This document shows, one piece after another, positions 54,731 to 64,000 of a stretch of 64,000 nucleotides of DNA. The notes under the pieces were generated by a model. It worked only from the letters and a program-made list of their open reading frames with translations. It did no database searches and was not told the DNA's origin. The stretch comes from Hemileia vastatrix (Eukaryota > Basidiomycota > Pucciniomycetes > Pucciniales > Zaghouaniaceae), in the NCBI GenBank assembly GCA_030280995.1, contig JASXTE010000008.1:8685712-8749711 (forward strand), written 5' to 3'. Position numbers and translations under genes: made by a program. Within the stretch, counting starts at the first letter, position 1, and the number at the start of each line of letters is the position of its first letter.

Positions 54731-54886
54731 TTTTGTCAAAAGGGAAAATAACTTTCGCGATGAACCAGATAATTCAAATAAATAAGAGCAGGATGCAGAT
54801 GAAAAATGACAGAATAACAATCTCCAGCTATGAACTCGAGATCCTTTTTTATATTCCATTTCACAATAAGATATGAAAGGCTTCAT

Positions 54887-55160
54887 GAAAAAATTTAGCT
54901 CGTATAATTTCTATTACCCCAAATATCTCCATTCTATCACATCAATCGTTTCGATTAATAAAAGTTTCGAGAAAGCTAGGAAATTTCATGTCAATGACCA
55001 TTTTCGGGACAAGCCTTTCAGTGATAGCTATATGCTAAGCAACCATTGACAGTACGTCTTACCTCCCCCATTAAAGTTTCCCCGCTTTCTAAATTCTCAC
55101 TATTCATTTGTCTATATCCAACAAGTTTCCAAAGTAGCAAAAAAATTTCGAGGAAGGTGA
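54887..55160. other. Short non-coding stretch upstream of the secreted-protein candidate
   Basis: About 270 bases, less AT-rich than the transposons, likely 5' flank of the gene. No clear TATA box or other site recognised. It ends with the TGA target duplication of the next MITE. Confidence 0.4.
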
Positions 55161-55354
55161 CACTACGACGCATTTTCGTTTCGACGCGGAGTGCAATAAT
55201 TACGCAACAGTTCTGTAACTCTTACGAAACAATTGTTTTTTGCACTTAAGACTCGCTTAAGTCCTTTAAGTGCTGAAAACAATCGTTACATAACTGTTGC
55301 GTAATTGTTGCGCCAATGTTGCGCCCCAGGACGAAACAAAAATTTGTTGCAGTG
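55161..55354. mobile_element. Fold-back CACTA-type MITE
   Basis: 194 bp flanked by TGA (55,158-55,160 and 55,355-55,357). Ends CACTACGACGCATTTTCG and, inverted, CACTGCAACAAATTTTTG; pairing continues through TTACGCAACAGTT and GCACTTAAG, so nearly the whole element is one imperfect hairpin. No coding capacity. Confidence 0.85.
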
Positions 55355-55437
55355 TGAAAAAGCTGATGAAAAAAGTTAGATTTCCGGGATAAGCCGTCGA
55401 GTATGAGCTGTGCAAAAGGAGCGAGCAGGTGATTATG

Positions 55438-55716
55438 CTAATTTAAACCATCTAGATTACTATCAAAGTCACTATGTCCGGATTTTAATCTTGAGAGGAG
55501 ACGAGTGAACAAGATGTTTTGTTTATTTTGCTCTCCAGAAACAAGGGCTGTACACACCAAAAAATGAAAATGAAAAATATAGTTCTTGAAATTTGAAAGC
55601 TCTATTGTGTATCCCGAAAATTTTGTCAAACTTTTTTTATATATTATCAAGACGAGCAAACTTGGCTGCTTGGCTATATGATTTAATATTAACACTAAAT
55701 AGGAAGTCCAGACCAA
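55438..55716 (-). CDS. Unrecognised short frame, doubtful gene
   Basis: 92 codons on the minus strand, not recognised. The middle (NYIFHFHFLVCTALVSGEQ) is hydrophobic and resembles a signal peptide but has no Met directly before it, so an upstream exon would be needed. The end is polar (KSGHSDFDSNLDGLN). It lies on the same strand as the secreted-protein candidate, about 700 bases upstream. It could be a second secreted-protein gene or chance. Confidence 0.2.
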   Translation of the reverse strand: MVWTSYLVLILNHIAKQPSLLVLIIYKKSLTKFSGYTIELSNFKNYIFHFHFLVCTALVSGEQNKQNILFTRLLSRLKSGHSDFDSNLDGLN

Positions 55717-56128
55717 GGAACAGAATAGTATAAATTAAAAATGTACTCGTGACATTTGTGCCCGTTGATTCGCTGATTTCTTTTCCAAAATTCTACTTTA
55801 GCAATACAGTTGGTACTTGTCGAAATTGTTTCATTTTTTTATTTCATAAAATCTCAGCCAGCTAGAGGCATGAAGAGATAAGCATCATAAGATCAGGCTA
55901 CGTAGTGTATGGAGAAAACAGGTCAAGGAGTAGTAAGAAAATTGGGAAGAAACTAATAAAATGATGACTGCGTAAGAGTTGAGCTGCTTGGGAGTCTACA
56001 GGTTTCAACTAAAAAGTATGCTAGGTGAGTAATGTGTGAGTAGTTCGGTTGAGGTTCTTCTAGAGCGTTAGGTAAGCGGATCTACATGAGCAGCTTGGTT
56101 CCAAGAGTCATTGAAGTTGAATATCAAA
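55717..56128. other. Stretch without recognised feature
   Basis: About 400 bases of moderate GC content with no frame of note. The last part may be the continuation of the Copia gag fragment beyond the MITE (minus strand, stop after five codons), but the homology is not visible. Confidence 0.35.
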
Positions 56129-56301
56129 CACCACAAGAGAATCGATGGCGTTTTGTGCTTTTCACAGGTCAACATCAACAATTTTTACATCAATAAAAGT
56201 TGTTTGAAATGTCTTAAGCCAATAAATGATAGTTTTCTTGACTGACAGGTCAAAATATCGGGTGGCGAAAAGCACAAAACGCCATCGACTCTCTTGTGGT
56301 G
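56129..56301. mobile_element. CACTA-type MITE at the end of a Copia gag fragment
   Basis: 173 bp flanked by AAA (56,126-56,128 and 56,302-56,304). Ends CACCACAAGAGAATCGATGG and, inverted, CACCACAAGAGAGTCGATGG; about 35 bases match, through GGCGTTTTGTGCTTTTC. No coding capacity. Same end type and 3-bp duplication as the other three MITEs. Confidence 0.85.
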
Positions 56302-56721
56302 AAATGTATTGACAATGATTTTTCGGGTCACAGGATCAGCTACATCCCTAGGATCACGGGTGGCATTATTGAGAGTATAGCTAGTAAGACAGATGTAGTC
56401 GGTCATGAGAGTCTGGATTGTCCACTTCCAGTCATGCCAATTGGAACCATTCGCTGCAAGTTTTTTGACGCCTATGGTGGCTTTCGACACTTTATTCATT
56501 ACTTTGGCGCGAAATTCGAATTCATCAAGAGAGAAGGAAATTTGAGCAGAGATTTTAGTGGATTCAGAGGGATTAGCCATCTCAGTCATTGGAAGAAAGT
56601 TCGGTGAAAAGTAAGTAGGTGGTGCAAAGAGTGAAGGAGAAGGTGGTAGTACAGTGTCCAGCAATATGTCCTCGTCATCCACCATTTTAATACTGCCCTC
56701 ACAAAACTGATTCCATTTCAT
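56302..56721 (-). pseudogene. Copia Gag N-terminal fragment
   Basis: Minus strand, about 140 codons before the MITE (the frame runs on into it to 56,185). The likely Copia start is MANPSESTKIS or the outer MKWNQF. Motif KKLAANGSNWHDWKWTIQTL matches the N-terminal Gag region of Ty1/Copia (xLxGxNWxxWxxxI), followed by TDPVTRKII-like sequence. No protease or pol follows and no LTR or primer site is visible, so it is a fragment; a co-opted gag gene is a weaker alternative. Confidence 0.6.
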
Positions 56722-57093
56722 TTAAATTTTATTACATGGTCAATAGAGAACTTAAGATTCATAACATAGAATTTAAAAAAAAGTTCAGTAGTTTTTTCAT
56801 ATTTTAAAAATTTGTCGGACCCTCAGTCTCTGAATGGAGAAGTAAGGAGCAGAGAAATATGTTATTAGGATGAGTAAATAGCCAGAGAAAGCCAGAAGGA
56901 AATCATAAAATGAACAAGTGAGAAGTCACAAAAGTTGATCAAGAAAAAAGGAAAAGATGTTTTAGTTAAATGGCAAGGAATGCACTACATTTAACTTCAT
57001 TGTGCAGGTTGAGCAACATTTTGGCATGTCTCATAAGATAAAATTTGATGCCACAAATGGGTAAACTTATTACATAAACATTCTGAGTATATT
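56722..57093. other. Stretch without recognised feature
   Basis: About 370 AT-rich bases between the gag fragment and the next MITE. No ORF, repeat or primer site seen. Confidence 0.4.
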
Positions 57094-57306
57094 CACCGCA
57101 AAAAATCAAGTGGCACCTGCTAGCAGGTGCCAATCCCTATATTCAGTTTTGATTTAAGAGTAAATTTGATTTGATGTTGCGCGAGCTAACGTGCTCATTG
57201 TTCACTGCGCAGTCCTTCCAGAAGAATTACAGCTGAGCAGAATTTGAGCTAAGTCAAAGATAGGGATTGGCACCTGCTATCAGGTGCCCATGTTTTTTTC
57301 CCGGTG
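57094..57306. mobile_element. CACTA-type MITE with palindromic ends
   Basis: 213 bp flanked by ATT (57,091-57,093 and 57,307-57,309). Ends CACCGCAAAAAATCAAGT and, inverted, CACCGGGAAAAAAACATG, then the palindrome GGCACCTGCTAGCAGGTGCC (one change in the right copy) and CAATCCCTAT. Same plan as 51,593-51,830, whose palindrome shares the CTGCTAGCAG/TTGCTAGCAA centre. Confidence 0.88.
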
Positions 57307-57455
57307 ATTGTGATGGTTATTGACCTGCTTCTCTTGCAGTCAGCAATGTTATTTGGAGGAAAATGGGTGGTATTGAGACGCTGGTGGTTGTAAGAAAGAT
57401 AAGTGAGATAGCTGTATACATGAACAGTGCTGAAAACTGATTGCTAGGCACTGTA

Positions 57456-58200
57456 AAGTGGCGTACCAAAAGTCTGTGAATCATATTTTTTAATGTCGCT
57501 CAATATTGCTCAGAAAAAACATCTAATTTTTTATTTTGGTGCAAAAGCATGTTTTTAATCAAGATACCCATTTATGAATACAAAAAAAAACTATAATAAC
57601 ATATAGAAAAATGGAAAAGCAAAAAAAAAAATTCAGTTACCAGAAAGAATTTTTTTAGCCAGATGAAATACATACTATTAGATAGCCCAGTCATTATCAA
57701 ATACCCCCCTTGACCCTCCATCCTATAAGCTATCAACAAGTTGATCCTTGATGGTTGTCAATGACCGTTTGCACCCTTGATGGCATTGAGTTAATTAATT
57801 TTTTTAATTGAGTGATTGAGTAGTCATTCCAAGCTTTTTTTAATGCTTCTTGCATTTTGCTAACATTTTCGGGCTGGAAACTCTCTTGCACATCACATTT
57901 GAGAGCTTTACACACATTCTCTATAGGATTGAGGTGTGGAGAGTGAGCTTGACAGACTAACTTTTTAATTTGATGTTCATCTCAAACTTTTTGTGATGTG
58001 AGGGCTTTGTGCACAGGTGCATTGTCTTCCATTAAAGTTAGAGTGTGTTGGTGGTCTTTTTCCTTAAGAAAAGGAACAAAAACTGGGCGAAGTTCAGGGG
58101 GTGAATTGCTAGCAGTTCTCCCTCTTTGAACTAAATGTTGACCCTAATTTATGCCATGTATCAGACCCACCATAAATACCACATTGAGAAAAAATTACAG
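57456..58200 (-). pseudogene. Tc1/mariner transposase remnant with one TIR-like end
   Basis: Minus-strand reading across 57,733-58,140 gives EDNAPVHKALTS (second catalytic Asp region), SPHLNPIENV (usual SPDLNPIENLW, with the third acidic residue) and KKLINSMPSRVQTVIDNHQG, the standard end of Tc1 transposases. There is an in-frame stop between them and nothing of the N-terminal DNA-binding part. At 57,456 a TIR-like AAGTGGCGTACCAAAAGT follows a TA. The other end was not found. Dead fragment. Confidence 0.75.
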
Positions 58201-58748
58201 TCACATTTAGTTTGAGATTTGTCCTTGATTAAATCCCAGTGTGTCCTACATTGAGCACAAGTCGGTCCAGTAAAACCCTAATTTAATCTTTAGTTTAGCA
58301 CGTATTGATCTAACATAAGCATTATCCATGTGTACTAAATATGCATTATTCAGGCATAGTCAATATTCAAAATTTATACAGATTCAGTATCTATTATGCA
58401 TGCATATTAACTATGAATTATGCATTAGGCATATGCATGCATATTGAATATTTTGTATTTCATATTACATGTTGCACATTCCATATTACATATTGCATAT
58501 TTTAATTTGAATAATGTATAATGCATAATGCATCATGAATATTGCTTATTGCTTATTTCAAAATGCATATTGCATTTTGCATGTTTCATATTAAATACTG
58601 CATAATGCATATTACATATTGTATATACAATATTACATATTGCATAAGTTGAAAAATCTGCACTTATTAGGGAGTGTTAAACATGGCAAATGTGGGACCA
58701 CATAAAATTTATTTTTATTCACAAAAAAATAAGCATCCCATCTATATT
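58201..58748. repeat. TGCATA-rich degenerate simple repeat (about 58,310-58,650)
   Basis: Dozens of overlapping ATGCATAT, CATATTGCATA and TATTACATATTG motifs with short inverted repeats, without a fixed period. It separates the Tc1 relic from the second Harbinger copy. AATCTGCACTTATTAGGGAGTGTT near 58,660 resembles a damaged Harbinger TIR. Confidence 0.6.
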
Positions 58749-59107
58749 AGGGGGTGTCAGTTCTGGAAAATCTGCACTTAAGTTAAGTGCAGATTTCAAA
58801 CCAAATCAGCACTTAAATTTTGCAAAAAGGTCACTTATTTCAAAAATGGGTGTCAGTTATGACCTCAAATAAGCACTTTATTCCCATTTTTTTCACAACC
58901 ACATGTTGGCCACATCATCCCTTCCTTGCCCATCCTGCCCCTGTCACATGTGACACCCTGACCTCCTTCCCCTCATCAATCCTCAGCACACCCCTCAATG
59001 AGATTTAAAACATTTTATTGAAAAATATTAAGCAGAAATTATTTTTGCCTTGTTTTTTTATGTTCTCAAACTCTTAATTTCTTTTCTTGTAACATACCGG
59101 TTTCATA

Positions 59108-60475
59108 ATGCCACCCAGAAAACCCAAAACTCAAAAGGCAACTAAAAAAATGCTTCATCACAAAGGTATTCCTGTAATGCAAGCCCCTCACCCAAGAAAC
59201 CAAAGTCTGGACAGCTAAAAAATGAAGATTATCTCATCATCATCAACTTCCACAAAACTAAATCAAATTATGATACATGTTTTGGATGCAAGAATTCCAC
59301 CCAAATTGGACATCCACCTTCATCAAAGGTCAATGGTTTCTTGTTGATGGCAAATGAAGTAAAGAAGAAAACAAAAGTAAGAATCTACATCAATTCTAAG
59401 AAAATGAAGCACAGGTTCAACAGTTTTCAATCAAAATATAAAAAGGCTTATTATGCTTTCACTTCCACTAGCTTTGGTATAAATGATGATGATTTGGAGA
59501 ATGGAATTACTACTATTTCAAAAAAGCTCAATGTCATGTGTCCTTTCTATGAGGATATGGATATACTTTTTGGTTACCAAGCTGATGTCAACCCTTATTT
59601 TTTACACAATACTACTAGGGATATACCCTCTGGATCTCATACATCTAATAATTCTCCAGACACACCTGTACTTCAACAAGATCAATCCCCTGAAGCCTGT
59701 CCCCATAGTTAAGCTGAATATGATACCAACTATCATGAAGAACAATAATTTTGCAGCAGATCTGAGTCCTCAGAACCCCAATATTTTAATGTATATTTAA
59801 TTTTAATTTTTTCTTCAATTCTTCACTGAATCTCTCATTCTTTCTTTTCTAGTCTTCTCCTACTCAAATTCTAATTTCTAAAATATTAATGATTCCAGAA
59901 ATGACAATCCTGCTTTACCAGCTGCTTTAGATGAACTTCCTGAACATTCTAGCTCAAAATCCAAACTAAAGCATCAACCCTCAACTTCAATGAATTTGAA
60001 ACATATTTTAAAACATGGTAATACTTCAACCAGCAATTTCTCCTCCCTTGAAAATTATTTTGAGAAAAAAGATATAAGTAAGATTTGTTCACTATATATC
60101 TTATTCAATAACATATTTATTTATTTTTTATATTCAATTTTCTCAGAAAAATCTTCTATTGCAAAAAATGCACTTGTTTTTGAGAAGATGAAGTTTGATC
60201 ATATGCTAATGAAAGATCAACAGGCCTTAGATTTGGAGGAAAATATTTTTTTGCTTCAATTAAATTTTGAGAAGGCCAGACTGGATGCAGAGGAGATGTA
60301 AAGAGCTCATCTTTGCTCAAAGAAAACTAAATACTTTGGTTTTCAAAGTAAAGTGGAAATTTTTGATTTTGAAAAGCAAGAAAAATTAAAAAAAAAATTG
60401 AATTTATTATCAAATGTGTAAAAAATGGCCAATCTTATGAGGACATTAAAAAATTACTTGACTTTTTTAATTGAT
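59108..60475 (+). pseudogene. Accessory ORF of the second Harbinger copy
   Basis: Starts MPPRKPKTQK at 59,108 and soon shifts frame; 59,341-59,712 keeps the globular part (INSKKMKHRFNSFQSKYKK, LNVMCPFYEDMDILFG). The intron pattern of the first copy is retained (GTATAT...TTCTAG near 59,790-59,852; GTAAGA...TCTCAG near 60,078-60,147), and the end keeps NGQSYEDIKKLL. Several stops. Compared with the first copy it supplies the undamaged codons at two of that copy's stop positions. Confidence 0.65.
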
Positions 60476-60744
60476 TAATTGTTTTTTGGCTAATAGTTGG
60501 AGAATGACTTTAATCGTTACTTTTAATATTATCAAAAATAGATATATAATGAGATTATAATAACATAATTTGTCCTTACTGAACCCTAAAATGTTGAACT
60601 TTTTGAATTTCAGATGGTGAAATAATACTGACACCTGTGAAAAATTCCTCATCACCAACATACTTGTATCACCTCACCACCAATTTGCATTTCAGAATTA
60701 AGCTAAGTCAACAAAATTCTATATTGTTTGTAAAATTTGGAAAT

Positions 60745-60890
60745 ACCCTCCCCCGAATTATATTGAGGTAAGAGGTGGGTATCACCAAAAATTTTACAAG
60801 TCATCAATTTTTCATGTCAGATTTGTAAATTTTGCAATACCCTCCCCAGACTTTTATTGAGGTAAGGGGTGAAAGTCACCAAAATTTAAT
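60745..60890. repeat. Short version of the Harbinger tandem repeat
   Basis: Two diverged units of the 93-bp repeat of the first copy, with ATACCCTCCCC and GAGGTGGGTATCACC. Same position between the accessory ORF and the oxygenase remnant. Confidence 0.7.
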
Positions 60891-61189
60891 ATAATTACAT
60901 AAATTAATAAATAACTAATTAATGCTTGTCAAATTTATTGGTTTTAAACTAATGAGAATTTCTAATGCCAAAATGCAGAGAAAGTCTAGAAACAGAAGTT
61001 TGGGAGTTTCCACAGGTACAAGCTAGAGGAACCCTATTGAAAAATTTAATTGTATCATGATTACCATTGATACAACACAAATGTTTTTTCCCCATTACTT
61101 TAGTTTATTAAATTTAAATAACAGATTAATTTATTAAAAATTTATGAAAAAATAATAAATATTTGATGAGTTTACAAATCCCCATATTT

Positions 61190-61310
61190 TTTTAACCCAC
61201 CTAAAATTTATTATATTTATTCATTTTACCTTCTTTCTTTAAATTTTTAATTTGTTGAATAATTTTTTGATAGATCTGATAAGAGCAGCCTAAATGAGTG
61301 AAGGGTTAGA
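61190..61310 (-). pseudogene. Tail of the Tet/JBP-like oxygenase in the second Harbinger copy
   Basis: Minus-strand reading gives FTHLGCSYQIYQKIIQQIKN, which aligns with FTHFGCSFQISQKLIQQINK of the first copy, followed by the same Lys-rich end. The catalytic part is deleted. It shows that the oxygenase belonged to the transposon before the copies separated. Confidence 0.7.
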
Positions 61311-61319
61311 CATATGTAA

Positions 61320-61780
61320 ATGGTAAGAAAAAGAAAAAACAAAATTCAACCCTTTTTGTGGGAAATGAAAGATAGGCTTCTGGAGAATTTTCAGTTAAAA
61401 GGAAATTTTATTTAAATAAATCTAACCCTAATTTTTTAAATAAAAACATGAATTAAAAAAAGTCAAACTGGGAAAAAAAGTTTAATGTTATAGTCAACAT
61501 CTCAGCTACCACTGAACAAAATTTAAATTTAATTTTGGTAAATGATAGATACCCACAGGATATTCTTAATTTAAAGGGACTTTACATTAGAATAAACCTA
61601 ACCCTAATTCCAACTCTGATTTTTAAATTTTACATAAACTTGAAAAGTGATAATGAAAATGACAACAAGAGGAGTTGAATAATTCCACTGTTATCCTGAT
61701 AAGTGTCCTACATATATTTAAGTATGAAATTTTCATAGAAAGTAAGAGATGTTATATAGGCATGAAAAAAAGGAGATGAA
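61320..61780. other. Stretch without recognised feature inside the second Harbinger copy
   Basis: About 460 AT-rich bases replacing most of the oxygenase gene. CTAACCCTAATT occurs twice in a larger imperfect repeat (near 61,425 and 61,597). No ORF. Confidence 0.4.
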
Positions 61781-62309
61781 ACTTACCTTGATTGAAAGGT
61801 AGGAAAAATAGAGTGAGAAAGAGTGAAGTTGAAATTTGGGGAAAATTGAATATGGAGTAAGAGAAATGCATAAAAAAAGTGCAATCTATATGTTTCAATG
61901 ACATGGAACCAGAAAAAAATTGAAATAGGGGAAAGGGTGGATAATAACCATGCTGAGGAGAGATGAAGAGTAAGGTGATGGAGCTAAAAGAAAGAAAGAA
62001 AAGATGGTGAGAAAAAAAAGTTAATTTTATCTTGAAAATGAAAACAAAACCACTTACAAGAAAAATGAGAGAAAAAAAGAAAAAGAAAAAAATTATAAAA
62101 TATCAAAATAAAAAGGAAGAGAATTACTTACCCGGAGAGATGATTTGTGAAAAAAATAGACTTAAAATTCTTTGAGGAATGTTTGAGGAGAGGAGGAAAA
62201 GGATATGAAGTATGAAAAAATAGACTGAATAATTATGTGGTAGTTGAAAATATGAAAATTCATGTTGAGGTGGTGAACAAAAACAGATGTGACAGGGAAA
62301 AACAGACTA

Positions 62310-62700
62310 TAGTAGTACCATCAACAAAACCAATACATCCTGAGAAACCCTCTGCTTACATAACCTGAGATAATTCAAGCTGTTCTTTTTCTTGGACAGG
62401 TGAGAAGTAGAAATTCCAAGGAAATGATAGCAGTAATGCATAGTTTTGTATAAGTGTTAACAGAGCCATACCCTAAATCAAAGACATTTTTGGAAAATTT
62501 CAATGAAGCTCTGTTTTCATTGGAACACAAATAACAAAGTTTGATGGCCAATTGAATTGATGAATCATTTTGTGGTTTCTGAGAATTACTTTGAGGCACA
62601 ATGTGGTACACATCTCACAGAAATGTAGCAATTGTCTCAGTTTTCCGTAAGCGCAAGAAAAGAGTTGCTATGAAGGATGCTTACAAAAGCACAACAAAGG
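62310..62700 (-). pseudogene. Harbinger transposase fragment
   Basis: Minus-strand pieces with SIQLAIKLCYLCSNENRASL and FDLGYGSVNTYTKLC, then a GFSGCIGFVDGT-like part at 62,310-62,345, matching 36,500-36,800 of the first copy. N-terminal codons continue weakly to 62,700, where an LTR cuts in. The C-terminal catalytic half is absent. Confidence 0.75.
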
Positions 62701-63946
62701 TGTCAGCCAGGCTATACCAGGAGCCCAGTAAATTTTATGTCAATTTAGTGTAACTGAAAGAGGGTGTAAAAATTTGCTTATAATGTACATAAATTAATCT
62801 TATATTGCATAATGAAATGATATAAATATTTTATTAAATATATAAGTATTATATTAATTTTTTATTATATAAATTATGCATACATTTAAATTAAGCATGA
62901 TATATATTCTATAGATTATGGCGCATTTTTTATGTATTTAATATAAACAAATTTATAATTATTTAATTCTAAATAAAAAATTAACTTATAATGTAATTTA
63001 ATTAATTAATTAAAATTATATATTAAATAAGGCCACACATATCTTTTTGAACAAAAATATTGGGCGCTTTTTTGACCCTTAATTGTGTAAGTAAAATTAT
63101 TAAATAAATTATAACACTTATTTAATAAGATAGTATTAAAATCCTCACTTTAAATTATAAATATCATTAAATTAATTATATGTTTCATTTAAACTAATTA
63201 TTGAATTAATTATATAGTTAAAACAATTAATTTAAGTTGTTTTATACTAGGTTGAATTGATTACATGGATTTTGGCATCAGAATAATTCTAATTTTTTTA
63301 ATTAAACCCTTTACATCTCACTGTAATATCTGTTTAGGGTTATTTTACTCACTGTTCTCATGTTTCAGACTTACTTGGTTACTAATTATTATAATTAATT
63401 GTTTTGGGAAGTTATGGTGGGAAAATTGGTTACTTACTCACGGGTTTAGTTTATTGTCTCATGTTTTTCTCTCAATCTCTATGTTTAGTTCTATTCTTTT
63501 ATATTCTTGTTTCATTTTATTACTCTTTTTTAAGTACTCATTTGTGACGCTTCAGAGGGTCCTTTGCCTATGAAAGGCTTTGAATAATCCCCTGTAGCTG
63601 CATCACTTATTTTACACTCAACTCAATTTCATTTTATTACGTTTATTATATTTTTTATTTAGAATTAGTAATCTAATTTAAAAAGTAAATAAATAATCCA
63701 AGGTTGCCTTAAGTCTATCAATAATAACAAGTGTTTTCCACACATTGAAAATAACTACTTATTAAATAACTATATTAGTATTTATTAAACCTCACTGTTG
63801 TATAAAGTACCTAGAGTCTACTAGTTGCCTCTCTTTTAAAATAATTATACCACTTTATTATTTTATTCAATTCCCTTTATATTACCTTTTTTCCTTCTCT
63901 CTGTTTCCTCTTCTTTTTTCCCCTTCTTCTAGACGACTGGCCGATA
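62701..63946 (+). repeat. 5' LTR of another A-family Ty3 element (runs off the window)
   Basis: Starts TGTCAGCCAGGCTATACC at 62,701 and follows the A2 LTR throughout (TTTTTGACCCTTAATTGTGT, the pyrimidine-rich end, CTTCTAGACGACTGG) to GGCCGATA at 63,946. It is diverged: the TATA region reads CTATGAAAGG where the others have TATAAAAG. A solo LTR is possible, but the sequence after it looks like a leader. Confidence 0.8.
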
Positions 63947-64000
63947 AAAGGGGTCTTAAAAAAAGTGCAGAAAAATTAGACCTTCCATGCACAGTTTTTT
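63947..64000 (+). other. Possible leader start after the last LTR
   Basis: 54 bases, starting AAAGGGGTCTTAAAA at the primer-site position. Too short to judge. Confidence 0.3.

Larger units (their letters stand above)
58749..62700. mobile_element. Second Harbinger copy, internally deleted and cut by an LTR
   Basis: Left TIR AGGGGGTGTCAGTTCTGG at 58,749 matches 30,753-37,395. Collinear parts: accessory ORF (59,108-60,475), short tandem repeats (60,745-60,890), oxygenase tail (61,190-61,310), intergenic part (61,780-62,290) and transposase fragment (62,310-62,700). Missing: most of the oxygenase, the C/G inverted repeat and the transposase C-terminus. The right end is lost at the LTR starting 62,701. 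Confidence 0.82.

Noticed and set aside
62600..62700. Possible host coding piece (FRKRKKRVAMKDAYKST on the plus strand)
   Set aside because: The opposite strand continues the Harbinger transposase N-terminus, which explains the sequence better.
63265..63573. 102-codon hydrophobic frame near the right edge
   Set aside because: Falls wholly inside an LTR; T-rich DNA gives hydrophobic residues by chance. The frame at 7,279-7,569 in the A1 LTR is rejected for the same reason.

Overview
This is a transposon-saturated, AT-rich eukaryotic window, most likely from a rust fungus (Pucciniales, Basidiomycota). The support is inference from protein families: chromodomain Ty3/Gypsy elements, Ty1/Copia elements with fungal-type Gag, a PIF/Harbinger transposon whose accessory ORF and Tet-like 2OG-Fe(II) oxygenase resemble families I know to be expanded in rusts, and one small predicted secreted protein. 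There are short GT-AG introns and no bacterial features. No tRNA, rRNA or clear housekeeping gene was found.

Layout. Positions 1-39,786 are one nest of insertions. The host layer is a decayed minus-strand Ty3 element, called D here, at 14,340-39,071; it sits in an older LTR of its own family (39,072-39,786). D is broken by five things: a plus-strand Ty3 element (B, 8,012-14,339), which is itself cut by a nearly intact minus-strand Ty3 element (A1, 1-8,011); a solo Copia LTR (16,824-17,591); a complete but decayed plus-strand Ty3 element (A2, 19,334-29,558, target duplication CAAAT); and a full-length 6.6 kb PIF/Harbinger transposon in D's leader (30,753-37,395). Positions 39,787-43,547 hold a Harbinger relic, LTR ends and unassigned DNA. 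Positions 43,548-54,305 are a minus-strand Copia element (C1) split by a young plus-strand Copia element (C2, 47,937-53,592, target duplication GTAGA). C2 carries a CACTA-type MITE in its reverse transcriptase and ends in a 206-bp tandem array. Positions 54,306-58,748 are the only host-like stretch: a small secreted-protein candidate, three more MITEs, a Copia gag fragment, a Tc1/mariner relic and a TGCATA-rich repeat. Positions 58,749-62,700 are a second, deleted Harbinger copy, cut by the 5' LTR of another A-family Ty3 element that runs off the window.

How the parts work. The Ty3 elements encode Gag, zinc knuckle, aspartic protease, reverse transcriptase, RNase H, integrase and a C-terminal chromodomain. 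The Copia elements have the Ty1 order (integrase before reverse transcriptase), and both have a primer site matching the anticodon arm of initiator tRNA-Met. The Harbinger element has three genes: a plus-strand accessory ORF with introns, a minus-strand DDE transposase with an intron, and between them a minus-strand Tet/JBP-like dioxygenase. The last is the most interesting content of the window, because the oxygenase tail persists in the second copy. Every copy seen here is damaged.
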